Assembly (NCBI GenBank): GCA_965215385.1
Contig: OZ244059.1
Span: 1,488,001 to 1,552,000 of the forward strand
Direction of reading: 5' to 3'
Length of the DNA stretch: 64,000 nt
Origin: JAPORY01 sp965215385
Lineage (GTDB): Bacteria > Pseudomonadota > Alphaproteobacteria > Rhodobacterales > Rhodobacteraceae
The notes below the pieces were generated by a model, which had not been told where the DNA came from, did not search any database, and saw nothing but the letters and a program-made list of their open reading frames with translations. Positions 53,765-63,624 of the stretch are shown here, in pieces. A program made the position numbers and the translations under genes. Position 1 is the stretch's first letter; each line of letters starts with the position of its first letter.

Positions 53765-54195
53765 AGCCGGTGTTATTGCCTCAGTCCTACAGGTCAATTG
53801 GGTGGGACTAAGATTGCCTATCCAAGACCGGCCGACAATGATCAATCTGTCCTTCTCCGGGTGCTTTGGCTGCGCTCAAAGCCGGCGCCGATTGCTTCGC
53901 TGGCAGAACGTAACCTTAAGCAAAATTGACGCAAGGCGACTTTAACGCGGCGGGTGTGGTTCTCATATGGTGTCGGCCGAATTTTTGAAGCCGTTGATAT
54001 GACTAGAGAATTTTAGATCGGATTTTACGGCTCGCGCCGATTTCGCCGGCTTTCGCGAAACGTTACCCGGTCGCGCCAAATTTTTCCAGATTCGGCGGTT
54101 TTAGCCAAGACTATTTGCTGTTGTGGCGGGTGTGGTAGCGTGCGCCAAAATTAACCCCAAACGTCTTTGATCAAAGACCAGAAAGGAGCACTCTG
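53765..54195. other. 431-bp gap leading into the broken insertion sequence
   Basis: Contains a short direct repeat GGCGGGTGTGGT at about 53950 and 54125, which may belong to the insertion-sequence end, but no matching inverted copy was found on the right side. No gene seen. Confidence 0.3.
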
Positions 54196-55745
54196 ATGGA
54201 GACTATGCCACACGCAACCGATCTTGCCAAGTCAAAAACGCCACTGGACGGCGACGCGTCACCCGAGCAACGCCTGGTGGCAGCGGGTCACAAGTTTGTC
54301 GAGCTGGCCGAAGACGTTGGTCTATCCGCCGATATCGCGGCGCTGTTTCGACAGGACTCCCTCGCCGCCGAACCCGCGGTTCGCGATCTGATGTTTGGCG
54401 TCGCTCGGGCGGTGCTGCAGCCGGCGTTTGCGGCTGTTGACGACCACGGGCCGTCGCTGACGGTCGACGGGAAATCGTCTCACCGAGTAGCGGTCACGCG
54501 TGGCGAGGCGATGACGATGTTGGGACCGGTCGAGTTTGAGCGGTCACGTTATCGCCGGTCGGGCAACGGTGCGGCGATCATTCCGGCCGACAGTACCCGC
54601 GGACTGACGACCGGTGGCATGACGCCGGTGGTATGATACTGGCGACGGCCGGACTCTCTCTGTCTCTGATGAGTGGTCTCACGGCGCGTGAAAGTGCCGA
54701 AGCGTGGCGCTAGTTCGGCGGTCAGGGCCCTGCTACCGCTTCGCTGATCCGGCTTTCAGCTGCGGTCGGGAGTGAACTCGCGGCGGGTTCCAATGCGTTG
54801 CTCGCAACGGTTCGGGAACGCGCGGCCTTACCATCGGGAACCGCGTCGCTGCGGGTCGCACTTGACGGCGTCATGATGCGGATGCCGGCTGCAACGGTCG
54901 GTGACAGCGACCTTGATGCCGGGTGGCGTGCGGCCGCTGGCGGGGTTGTGGGCTTTGTCGATGCCGCTGGCAACCGGCTGGATGCCGGTTGTTTTGGGCA
55001 ACGGCCTGAGGCGGGTAAAGAGACTTTGCCGGCGCCGTTAAGTGCCGAATTATGCCACGGGCTCACGGTTGACCCGAACCTTAAGGTCGTGGCGGTCGCT
55101 GATGGGGCACCGGATAATTGGACGTTTCTGGAAGCTTTGTGCCCCGATCGGGTTCTATTGGATTATTGGCATGCGGCGCCACATCTGAAAGCGGCGGCGG
55201 GAACGGCGTGGTTTGAGAAATGGCGGCATCCGTTGCGCCACGACGCCAACGGTGCGGCCAAGGTCATTGCTGCGTTGCGGTATCTCCTAAGCAACGGAAC
55301 GGCGGGCACCCAGCTCCGTCGCGAACTCGGGTCCTTTCGTCACAACCGCCATCGGATGGATGATGCGGCGGCGGCCGCCGGGTATGCCATCGGCTCGGGT
55401 GCGGTTGCAGCCGCCAACAAAGTTTTGGTCACGACGCGGATGAAGCGTTCTGGTCAGGGTTGGCGGCGGGACGGCGGTCAAGGGGTTCTGAGCATCCGCG
55501 CCCTGGCCAAGTCTGGTCGCTTTGATCGGGCTTGGGAAGACTTGGTGCCACGCCGCAATCGCCAAGGTAACTGGGTTCCCAAGTGCCGGCCAATGATAAT
55601 CGTGCGATTCGCTTGGCATTGGTCGCATAAAAGCGCAATATATAGTACACCATACAAGAATCGCACCCAGAATATATTGGAGTCTTTACTTTCCACAATA
55701 GGCGGCGTAATGATTCGCGTCCTAAAGCAACTTTCATTATTTTAG
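54196..55745 (+). pseudogene. ISKra4-family transposase, broken by frameshift and nonsense codon
   Basis: The N-terminal part (from METMPHATDLAKSKTP to GGMTPVV) ends at a stop at 54634-54636. The next frame takes over at once (ATAGLSLSLMSGLTARESAE), hits a TAG at 54711 where Trp is expected (AWR-stop-FGGQ), and then runs to the catalytic region: DGVMMRMP, GGVVGFVDAAGNRLDAGCFG, VADGAPDNWTF, DYWHAAPHLKAAA and AIGSGAVAAANK. This is the ISKra4 layout. The last ~45 codons (after GNWVPKCRP) look like read-through into flanking DNA. GC content is visibly higher than in neighbouring genes, in line with recent foreign origin. I could not define terminal repeats. Confidence 0.85.
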
Positions 55746-55877
55746 CTGCTGAGGCAATCAAGAACAAGATATATTTCAAGCTGAGACACGACACGAAACT
55801 GGAGCATCGTTGTTTTCGGTTCCCTGAACCGTTACCGTTTCTTCCTATCAATTGACCGTATTACTGAGGTAACCAGA

Positions 55878-56858
55878 ATGAGAATACAAAGTCTTTTTTC
55901 CGCTACGGTGGGAATTCTGTTGTTTGCAACCGCAAGCGTCGCACAGACCAACATCTCGATTGCAACTGCTTATCAAGATACAAATTTCCACACCCAAAAT
56001 ATCGCGCAATTCGCTGCCGACGTGGAAGCACTGACTAACGGTGAAATTACCTTCACTCTCCACACCGGCGCGTCCCTGCTAAAAATGCCCGAAATCATGC
56101 GCGGTGTCCAAACCGGGCAAGTACAGGCCGGCGAAATCTTGCTCTCGGCGTATGGACAAGAAAGCCCATTCTTCGAAGTCGATGGTATCCCGTTTCTCTC
56201 GCAAGGACAGCGCACCGCGTGGCAAGTTTATGAATTGACTCTGCCGTTTATTGAGGCCCGTTTAGAAGCAAAGGGAATACTGCCGCTTTTTGCAGTTCCC
56301 TGGCCGGGGCAAGGTTTATATGCGCAGAAAGCGATCAATGCGACTTCGGATTTCGATGGGGTCAAATTTCGCGCGTATAACGCTCTTACCGCTCGCTTTG
56401 CCGAGTTAATGGGGGCAATTCCAACCACGGTGCAGTCGGCAGAAGTTCCACAAGCCTTTGCGACTGGCGTTGTCAGTGCGATGATTACATCCGCGGCGAC
56501 CGGAAATTATACCAAAGCGTGGGATTTCACATCGCACTACTACGATGTGAACGCGATGAATAACAAGAATATGGTCATCATGAATGCTGATGCCTTTAAT
56601 GGTCTGTCTGCGGAACATCAGATGGCCATCTTGACTGCTGCTGCTAAAGCCGAAACTCGCGGCTGGATTGTGTCAAACGACGTGCAAGCCGAATTAACCG
56701 CTAATCTCAGTGCCAACGGGATGACGGTCGATAGTCCGAACGAGAGGTTGCTGACACAACTGCAAGAAATTGGTGCCACTATGGTGCAGGAATGGCTTGC
56801 GAAAGCTGGGGAGGAAGGCACCGCTTTTTACGCAGCTTACCAGGCTCTTGACCAATAA
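55878..56858 (+). CDS. dctP: TRAP transporter substrate-binding protein (DctP family)
   Basis: A periplasmic solute-binding protein of 326 residues with a signal peptide (about 1-22, ATASVA then QTN). The DctP core is visible (MPEIMRGVQTGQVQAGEILL, the family arginine region FDGVKFRAYNALTARFAEL, and VPQAFATGVVSAMITSA). It captures a small carboxylate-type or related ligand; the identity is unknown. TGAGGTAA is a good ribosome-binding site. It is followed by dctQ and dctM on the same strand and then by hyuAB, so the ligand may be a substrate of those enzymes. Confidence 0.93.
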   Translation: MRIQSLFSATVGILLFATASVAQTNISIATAYQDTNFHTQNIAQFAADVEALTNGEITFTLHTGASLLKMPEIMRGVQTGQVQAGEILLSAYGQESPFFEVDGIPFLSQGQRTAWQVYELTLPFIEARLEAKGILPLFAVPWPGQGLYAQKAINATSDFDGVKFRAYNALTARFAELMGAIPTTVQSAEVPQAFATGVVSAMITSAATGNYTKAWDFTSHYYDVNAMNNKNMVIMNADAFNGLSAEHQMAILTAAAKAETRGWIVSNDVQAELTANLSANGMTVDSPNERLLTQLQEIGATMVQEWLAKAGEEGTAFYAAYQALDQ

Positions 56859-56910
56859 TCTTCTGGAGCTTTGATTTGCAATAAACCTTTGATGGCGATG
56901 CTATCGTGTA

Positions 56911-57435
56911 ATGCGCAAAGTACTCGACAATATGTATTTTGGTGCGGCTTTGCTCGGTGCCCTTTTCATCGTCATCATTGGTCTCTTGATCTGCGCCCAA
57001 GTGCTCGGACGACAGTTAGGAGTGCAAGTCAAGGGTGCCGATGAAATCACCGCCTGGAGTGTGGTTGCGGCCGGTTTCCTACCGTTAGCCTATACGTTCC
57101 GAAACGGGCGCCATATTCGCGTAACACTGCTTATTGAGCGAACCGGCAGGTTTCGTAAGCTGACTGAATTTATCGTTTTGTGCATCGGATTGTGCCTAAC
57201 GGGGTACCTTGCCTATTCCTCAATCGATATGGTTTGGGACTCGATCAGGTTTAAGGATCAAACCCAAGGGCTGATTAATCTGCCGCTCTGGATTCCACAA
57301 ATCTCTATCCCAATCGGTGCTACGGTCTTGGCAATCGCCATTGTTGATGATCTCGCCAACTTACTACGTGGTGCCTTGCCGAGTTACGTAACGGCGGCGC
57401 GGCAACAAGATCACTTGGATTCCCCAACGGACTGA
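56911..57435 (+). CDS. dctQ: TRAP transporter small permease (DctQ family)
   Basis: A 174-residue membrane protein with four hydrophobic segments (about 10-30, 45-62, 85-105, 128-150) and the typical GADEITAWSVVAAGFLPLAY and NGRHIRVTLL segments. It links the binding protein to the large permease DctM. ATG 56911. It lies 52 bp after dctP and 10 bp before dctM. Confidence 0.93.
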   Translation: MRKVLDNMYFGAALLGALFIVIIGLLICAQVLGRQLGVQVKGADEITAWSVVAAGFLPLAYTFRNGRHIRVTLLIERTGRFRKLTEFIVLCIGLCLTGYLAYSSIDMVWDSIRFKDQTQGLINLPLWIPQISIPIGATVLAIAIVDDLANLLRGALPSYVTAARQQDHLDSPTD

Positions 57436-57445
57436 GGCCGCTCTA

Positions 57446-58753
57446 TTGTTTTCAGAAACTGCGCAAATCGCTTTAACGATTGTCGCTTTTCTGTTCCTGC
57501 TGCTGGGCTCAGGAACCTGGATCGCACTGTCGCTATTAGGCGTCGGTTGGGTTGGCCTGGTACTCTTTACTTCGGTTCCGGTCGAAAAGTCTCTTGCCAC
57601 CTCAATTTGGCAAACCAATGCTAGCTGGACCTTAGCCGCCTTACCACTCTTTATCTGGATGGGCGAAATTCTATTCCGCGCAAAGCTGTCCGAAACTCTT
57701 TTTCGAGGATTGACGCCTTGGCTCGGTTGGCTGCCGGGTCGTCTGTTGCACGTCAACGTGTTGGGAAGTGGCTTGTTCGCTGCGGTTTGCGGGTCATCTG
57801 CCGCAACCTGCGCAACAGTCGGGCGCATGTCACTACCAGAATTAGACCGTCTCGGTTATGATCGCACCCTTGCAGTCGGAAGCCTTGCTGGCTCAGCGAC
57901 GTTGGGCCTTCTGATTCCCCCTTCAATTATCATGATCGTCTATGGGGTTGCTGCTGATGTTTCGATCGTGCGTCTATTCTTGGCAGGCGTATTACCGGGT
58001 CTACTCATAATGCTCTTATTCTCGGGCTACATCGTGGCGCGAGCCCTACTGTCGGCACCTGTCGCTGCGACTGTGCACGAACACCTCTCTTTGTCCCAGA
58101 AACTGCGCCATACCAAAGGGCTCATTCCAACAATACTGCTCATTTTGGCCGTGATTATGTCAATATATACGGGAATTGCGACCGCAACCGAGGCCGCCGC
58201 AGGTGGGGTCGTCGGCTCCCTGATTTTGTCGGCCTATTCTCGAACATTGAGTCCACAGATGCTGACGGAAAGCTTGATGAGCGCAACGCAGCTTTCCTGC
58301 ATGATTTTCCTGATTTTATCAGGTGCCGCCTTTTTAACAACGTCGTTTGCCTATCTCGGAATCCCAGCCGCCGTCGCTAGCTGGGTCGGCGATATGAATT
58401 TGCATCCTTATACGCTCATGTTTGCCCTCTGCATTCTGTACATAATTCTGGGATGTTTCATTGAAGGAATATCAATGATTGTGTTAACAACGGCCGTGGT
58501 CCTCCCTTTGGTTTCCCAAGCCGGTTTCGATCTTCTATGGTTCGGAATCTTCGTGATTATCGTTGTCGAAGCAGCGCAGATCACGCCGCCACTCGGATTT
58601 AATTTGTTTGTAATTCAAGGGTTAACTGGCATCAGCATTTTTCGCGTAGCTTGGGCGGCGTTGCCGTTTTTCATCCTTCTGATTACCGGGGCGGCAATCA
58701 TTACGCTGTTCCCAGAGGTGGCTCTCTGGCTGCCCGCCACTATGGACCGCTAA
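57446..58753 (+). CDS. dctM: TRAP transporter large permease (DctM family)
   Basis: A 435-residue permease with about 11-12 membrane helices, the sodium-coupled transport subunit. Typical segments include SGLFAAVCGSSAATCATVGR, GSLAGSATLGLLIPPSIIMI and the end EAAQITPPLGFNLFVIQG. The start is a TTG ten bases after dctQ; no closer ATG fits the family N terminus. Its presence indicates import, powered by the sodium gradient, in a marine-type bacterium. Confidence 0.93.
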   Translation: MFSETAQIALTIVAFLFLLLGSGTWIALSLLGVGWVGLVLFTSVPVEKSLATSIWQTNASWTLAALPLFIWMGEILFRAKLSETLFRGLTPWLGWLPGRLLHVNVLGSGLFAAVCGSSAATCATVGRMSLPELDRLGYDRTLAVGSLAGSATLGLLIPPSIIMIVYGVAADVSIVRLFLAGVLPGLLIMLLFSGYIVARALLSAPVAATVHEHLSLSQKLRHTKGLIPTILLILAVIMSIYTGIATATEAAAGGVVGSLILSAYSRTLSPQMLTESLMSATQLSCMIFLILSGAAFLTTSFAYLGIPAAVASWVGDMNLHPYTLMFALCILYIILGCFIEGISMIVLTTAVVLPLVSQAGFDLLWFGIFVIIVVEAAQITPPLGFNLFVIQGLTGISIFRVAWAALPFFILLITGAAIITLFPEVALWLPATMDR

Positions 58754-59019
58754 GGAAGCCTTCTCATGCGTATCGCAACAAACGAAGAGCAACCGCGTCA
58801 ATTTTGCCAGCAACAGGAAGAGCTTTGGCTTCCAATCACATTTGCGTCACCAAAATTTTGGATGCAATCAATGGACTTTGCTCTGAGGTTGACGGAGATC
58901 AAGCGTTAGTCAGGTCAAGATTTGCTATTTGCTAATTCTATCAGTTTTTTTTGAGAATGATTGGGAAGCACCCGGACGACAACGTTCACTTTGGCATTTT
59001 TCCGCAGGAGCAAGTTACA

Positions 59020-61128
59020 GTGCGCGATATGAAGCCACCAACAACCCGCATTGGAATCGACATTGGCGGAACCTTTACCGATATCGTTCTTGAGACAAGC
59101 GGCCGTAGATTTACGTCAAAGCTCTTAACGACCCTCGAAAACCCTGCCGATGCTTGTATGCACGGGCTTGCGAGTGTCGTGCAACAAGCTCAAATCAAAC
59201 CAAGCGACGTTGAAATCATCATTCACGGCACAACGCTCGCAACCAACGCCATCATTGAACGAAAGGGCGCGACAACATCAATGATCACAACCCGTGGTTT
59301 TCGGGATGTCATTGAGATTGGAACCGAAGGACGTCCCGAGCAATATGATATTAACATACTTAAACCCGAGCCTCTCGTCCCGCGCCGCCGCCGGTTTGTA
59401 GTATCCGAGCGGCTCAACCGTGCTGGTCAGGTGTTACGGCAATTGCGTACAACCGAACTTGAGGACTTGATCCCGAAACTTGATCAGGCAGAAACCGAAG
59501 CCCTCGCCATATGCTTTCTACATTCCTACATCAATCCAACGCACGAACAGGTCGCCAGAGATTTTTTTGCTCAGCGGCGGCCCGATTGGCTCATTTCACT
59601 GTCGTCCGACATATCACCTGAATTTCGCGAATTTGAACGGTTCTCAACCACTTGCGCTAATGCTTATGTCCAACCGCAAACGTCAAAATATCTTTCCGAG
59701 TTTGCAGAAAGAATGAAAGCCGGCGGCTACAAATGCGAGATGATGATGATGCTGTCGAGCGGGGGACTAACTACGGTTCAGACAGCTAAGGATGTTCCGG
59801 TTCGATTGATAGAATCCGGTCCCGCTGGCGGCGCGATCTTCGCTGGCGATGTCGCTCAGCGACTAGGGATAAAAAAGGCACTATCTTTTGATATGGGCGG
59901 GACGACCGCAAAAATCTGTTTGATTGATAACTACCAGGCGCAAACCAACCGGCGTTTCGAGGTCGCCCGGGTCTATCGATTCCGCAAAGACAGCGGCATC
60001 CCGCTCCGCATTCCCGTCATTGATATGGTTGAAATCGGTGCCGGTGGCGGCTCAATCGCAACAATTGATACGCTTGGACGCCTTGCGGTCGGTCCCGAAA
60101 GTGCTGGTTCTACCCCCGGCCCCGCTTGCTATGATCGGGGCGGCATCCAACCCACGGTAACCGATGCCAACCTCATCTTGGGGAGGATTAATCCTGACGA
60201 ATTCGCCAATAGCTTGCTGGTATTAAATTCGGATGCAGCCGAAACGGCACTCGTAACTCACATTGCTAAACCGCTCACTATCGGTGCCGTGGCGGCAGCG
60301 TACGGCGTTACTGAGATTGTATGTGAAAATATGGCCAACGCTGCCCGTGTCCACACCATCGAAAGCGGTAAGAACACCAATGACCGGACACTAATCGCCT
60401 TTGGCGGCGCGGCACCGCTCCATATCTGTCAATTGGCTGATAAATTGGGAATTGATCGCGTTATTATTCCCGCCAATGCCGGGGTCGGGTCAGCAGCAGG
60501 TTTTCTGCGGGCACCAATTTCATACGAAGTCTTTCGTACGCACTATCAACATCTTGCCGACTTTGATGTTGCCGCGGCGAACGCAACACTGATGGAGATG
60601 GAAGACCAAGCACGATCTACAGTTAGACTTGGCACGTCACCAGACGCAAGCCTCACCACGCATCGAGTCGCATACATGCGATATCACGGACAGGGACATG
60701 AGATCGCAGTGCCGCTCGCAAATAAGTCGTTCGAGACCGCTGCCGCCACCGAACTGCAAAGTCGCTTTGATTCCGAATACAAAATTGTTTTCGGTCGCAA
60801 TATCGGTAATATTGCCGTCGCTGAAATTGTCAGTTTGGCCGTGACGGTTACAACCGAACCCTATGCCGACATCATTGACTCGACTTCGGATATCATCGAA
60901 GAAACCTCCCACTCAGTCCGCACAGCATTCGATAGCGCTGTCGAAGAAGAGCGGGATTTTACGATTGTCTCAAGGGAACATCTTGCGGTTTCAAAGCCGG
61001 TGTCTGGTCCCGCAATCATCACTGAGAAAGAAACCTCTATTGTCGTATCATCAATATTCAAAGCCTGTAAGCTAGAGAGTGGTGATATCGAATTGGTCCG
61101 CACCCAGAAACGCATTCTAAACAATTAG
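59020..61128 (+). CDS. hyuA: Hydantoinase/oxoprolinase subunit A (HyuA)
   Basis: The ATP-dependent N-terminal subunit of hydantoin- or oxoproline-type ring-opening enzymes (with HyuB; also the acetone-carboxylase and N-methylhydantoinase relatives). The 702 residues show the actin-like ATP site TRIGIDIGGTFTDIVLE, GTTLATNAIIERKGA, SFDMGGTTAKI and FGGAAPLHICQLADKLGIDR. I start at GTG 59020, which has GGAG ten bases upstream; ATG 59029 is possible, and the frame is open to 58951. The hyuB gene follows after 13 bp. A 266-bp gap separates it from dctM. Confidence 0.93.
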   Translation: MRDMKPPTTRIGIDIGGTFTDIVLETSGRRFTSKLLTTLENPADACMHGLASVVQQAQIKPSDVEIIIHGTTLATNAIIERKGATTSMITTRGFRDVIEIGTEGRPEQYDINILKPEPLVPRRRRFVVSERLNRAGQVLRQLRTTELEDLIPKLDQAETEALAICFLHSYINPTHEQVARDFFAQRRPDWLISLSSDISPEFREFERFSTTCANAYVQPQTSKYLSEFAERMKAGGYKCEMMMMLSSGGLTTVQTAKDVPVRLIESGPAGGAIFAGDVAQRLGIKKALSFDMGGTTAKICLIDNYQAQTNRRFEVARVYRFRKDSGIPLRIPVIDMVEIGAGGGSIATIDTLGRLAVGPESAGSTPGPACYDRGGIQPTVTDANLILGRINPDEFANSLLVLNSDAAETALVTHIAKPLTIGAVAAAYGVTEIVCENMANAARVHTIESGKNTNDRTLIAFGGAAPLHICQLADKLGIDRVIIPANAGVGSAAGFLRAPISYEVFRTHYQHLADFDVAAANATLMEMEDQARSTVRLGTSPDASLTTHRVAYMRYHGQGHEIAVPLANKSFETAAATELQSRFDSEYKIVFGRNIGNIAVAEIVSLAVTVTTEPYADIIDSTSDIIEETSHSVRTAFDSAVEEERDFTIVSREHLAVSKPVSGPAIITEKETSIVVSSIFKACKLESGDIELVRTQKRILNN

Positions 61129-61141
61129 GAATCCGAATAAA

Positions 61142-62881
61142 ATGGAAGAACTTGGGACTCTGCGAAAGCAACTCATCTGGAGTCGCTTGATTTCAGCGGT
61201 TGAGGAACAAGCGCAAACAGTGATTCGGACAGCCTTCAGTCAATCAGTTCGTGAATGCGGCGATCTATCTGCCGGGGTATTCAACCGCCGCGGTCAAATG
61301 GTTGCACAGGCGGTAACCGGCACGCCCGGTCACGTGAACGCGATGGCCATCTGCGTCGAGCATTTCCTTGCGAAATTCCCCGTGGGGCAAATGAAACCGG
61401 GCGATATTTTCTGTACCAATGATCCGTGGTTGTCAGTTGGGCACTATCACGATGTAACCGTTGTTACGCCGGCATTTTACCAAGAAAAGGTGGTCGGTTT
61501 GTTTGCGAACACCTGCCACATCGTTGACATGGGCGGCCGTGGTCTAGGCCCAGATAGCCGCCAAGTTTACGAAGAAGGAATAAATATCCCGATTATGCAT
61601 CTTGCCCGCGGCGGGGTCATAAACGAAGATCTGATGGGAATTTTGCGAACCAACGTGCGCAATGCTCGCGATATGGAAGGTGATTTCTATGCAATGATCG
61701 CCTGCAATGATGAAGGCGTACGCCGTCTTATCGCCATTCTCGAAGAGTTCAATCTTGCGGACATTGAGGCGGTCGGAGATTACATCATTCAACAATCCGA
61801 AGCCTCAATTCGCAAGGCCGTGACCAATCTGCCTGACGGTGTCTACGAGAACGAAATGATTCTAGACGGTTTTGCCGATCCCATTCATTTGCATGCCGGC
61901 ATAACCATCGCAAACAATCAAATCATTGTCGACTATGACGGCACCTCTGAAGCAAGTTTGTTTGGCATTAACGTAGTTATGAATTTCTGCATTGCTTACA
62001 CAGTATTCGGCGTCAATTGCATCATTGGCAACGATGTGCCCTGCAATGCCGGTTCAATCAATGTCGTCGAAGTTCGGGCACCCTTGGGTTCAATCTTGAA
62101 TGTAGAACGGCCGATGCCCGTCTCTGCTCGCCATGTTATCGGGCAAATGCTTCCCGATCTGGTTTTTGGTTGCCTCTCGCAGGCTGCACCTGACAAGGTC
62201 CCAGCCGAAGGCGCCGGTGCGATGTGGAATCCAATGTTCCGCGGCGGCAGAACCGCAGTTGGCTCCGACATTCTTGCTGCGTCGCCAAAGGTCACGAGAG
62301 ATTTTGACGTGATCACCTTTAATACTGGCGGCACCGGTGGTCGACCGACCCTCGACGGCATGTCGACAACGGCTTTCCCGTCAGGCGTGCGTACTCCGCC
62401 AATTGAGGCAATTGAGGCAGATTATCCCCTCATAATTTGGCGCAAGGAATTTCGCGAAGGTTCTGGTGGTGCCGGAAAATACCGCGGTGGCCTCGGCCAA
62501 GTTATCGAATTTGGCTGCGAGGATGGAGCCCCTTTTAGCGTTGCCGCCATGTTTGACCGCACGTTGGCGGCACCGAAAGGCCGTCTTGGCGGTCACGATG
62601 GTGCCAAAGGCATCGTGCGAACTGATGCTGGTCAAATTTTGCGGAGCAAAGGCCGACAAACTATTCCGCCGAATGAAAAACTTGTTCTCGAACTTCCCGG
62701 CGGCGGTGGTTACGGTGATCCGATCACGCGTGATCCAGAATTAGTTCGCCAAGATATAATTGACGAGTTAATCACCCCGCAGGCGGCACTAGAAAATTAC
62801 GGTGTTGTACTGACGCCAGACCACAGAGTTGATGCCGCGGCGACCCAAGCCCGAAGAGCTGAATTGAACCACTCTATATGA
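61142..62881 (+). CDS. hyuB: Hydantoinase/oxoprolinase subunit B (HyuB)
   Basis: The catalytic partner of HyuA (579 residues). Motifs include SVRECGDLSAGVFNRRGQMV, TGTPGHVNAM, DIFCTNDPWLSVGHYHDVTV (metal-binding region), YDGTSEAS, GGRTAVGSDILAASPK and the C-terminal PGGGGYGDP. Length is in the family range. With HyuA it opens a cyclic amide or imide using ATP. ATG 61142. The next gene overlaps by 4 nt (ATGA). Confidence 0.93.
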   Translation: MEELGTLRKQLIWSRLISAVEEQAQTVIRTAFSQSVRECGDLSAGVFNRRGQMVAQAVTGTPGHVNAMAICVEHFLAKFPVGQMKPGDIFCTNDPWLSVGHYHDVTVVTPAFYQEKVVGLFANTCHIVDMGGRGLGPDSRQVYEEGINIPIMHLARGGVINEDLMGILRTNVRNARDMEGDFYAMIACNDEGVRRLIAILEEFNLADIEAVGDYIIQQSEASIRKAVTNLPDGVYENEMILDGFADPIHLHAGITIANNQIIVDYDGTSEASLFGINVVMNFCIAYTVFGVNCIIGNDVPCNAGSINVVEVRAPLGSILNVERPMPVSARHVIGQMLPDLVFGCLSQAAPDKVPAEGAGAMWNPMFRGGRTAVGSDILAASPKVTRDFDVITFNTGGTGGRPTLDGMSTTAFPSGVRTPPIEAIEADYPLIIWRKEFREGSGGAGKYRGGLGQVIEFGCEDGAPFSVAAMFDRTLAAPKGRLGGHDGAKGIVRTDAGQILRSKGRQTIPPNEKLVLELPGGGGYGDPITRDPELVRQDIIDELITPQAALENYGVVLTPDHRVDAAATQARRAELNHSI

Positions 62882-63594
62882 CCGGAAAACCTTTTCTTTA
62901 TCTTGACAATTGGCACGAACGGCAACGGGAATCGCGTTTAGACCGTGCGCTCGCAACCAGTGGTTTAACAGTTGAGGTCTATCGAACGAATCGAAACGAG
63001 TTTCCCGTCGATTATGACTTCTGTGGTGTCTATGTCAGTCCCAGCTTTGACAGTGCCTACAATAACTTACCGTGGGTGCGTCGTCTGCATGAATTAATAC
63101 CAGCTTTGGCCAGGAGAGAAATACCTATGATCGGATTATGTTTCGGCTGTCAGGTTCTTGCATCGGCTTTAGTCTCAAGAGATGCCGTGTTCAAACGCGC
63201 TCGACATGAAGGCGGACAAGGGACAATTTCATTGACCAGCGCAGCCAAAACCGATCCGATCTGTCGCAACATTCCTGATAGGTTTGATGTTTTCCATTGG
63301 CATAGCGATGAAGTCTGCGAGAATAGCGATGACATGCAAGTCTTAGCGAACGGCAGCGGCTGCGACAATCATCTCTGGCGCTGGCGCAAAGGTCCAGTTT
63401 GGGGCATGCAACCGCATCCCGAAATGGACGCGCACGATCTTCGAGAATGGTTAGAGCAAAATCGAAAAAGAATTCGAATGGCTGGTCATGCCGTCGATAA
63501 CTATCTTCAGCAGTGTCTGACCTCTGATCCCGGTTTTGCCATCCTTGAAAACTTTATCCAGCTTGTAATTGATCAGAATGCCGCGATCAACTGA
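62878..63594 (+). CDS. Class I glutamine amidotransferase-like protein
   Basis: A 238-residue GATase-1 domain protein with nucleophile Cys88 in MIGLCFGCQVLA, then HWHSDEV and MQPHPEMDAHDL (His about 179, Glu about 181) completing the triad. It resembles stand-alone GMP-synthase-like amidotransferases and gamma-glutamyl hydrolases. It is translationally coupled to hyuB (ATGA overlap). A likely role is hydrolysis or transfer of an amide or gamma-glutamyl group in the same pathway as HyuAB; this is inference. Confidence 0.85.
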   Translation: MTGKPFLYLDNWHERQRESRLDRALATSGLTVEVYRTNRNEFPVDYDFCGVYVSPSFDSAYNNLPWVRRLHELIPALARREIPMIGLCFGCQVLASALVSRDAVFKRARHEGGQGTISLTSAAKTDPICRNIPDRFDVFHWHSDEVCENSDDMQVLANGSGCDNHLWRWRKGPVWGMQPHPEMDAHDLREWLEQNRKRIRMAGHAVDNYLQQCLTSDPGFAILENFIQLVIDQNAAIN

Positions 63595-63624
63595 ACAACT
63601 ATTTGATCGATTAGGGCTTTAGTC

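Noticed and set aside
53945..54137. Repeated GGCGGGTGTGGT as inverted-repeat end of the ISKra4 element
   Set aside because: The two copies are direct, both on the left side; no inverted partner was found downstream of 55560.
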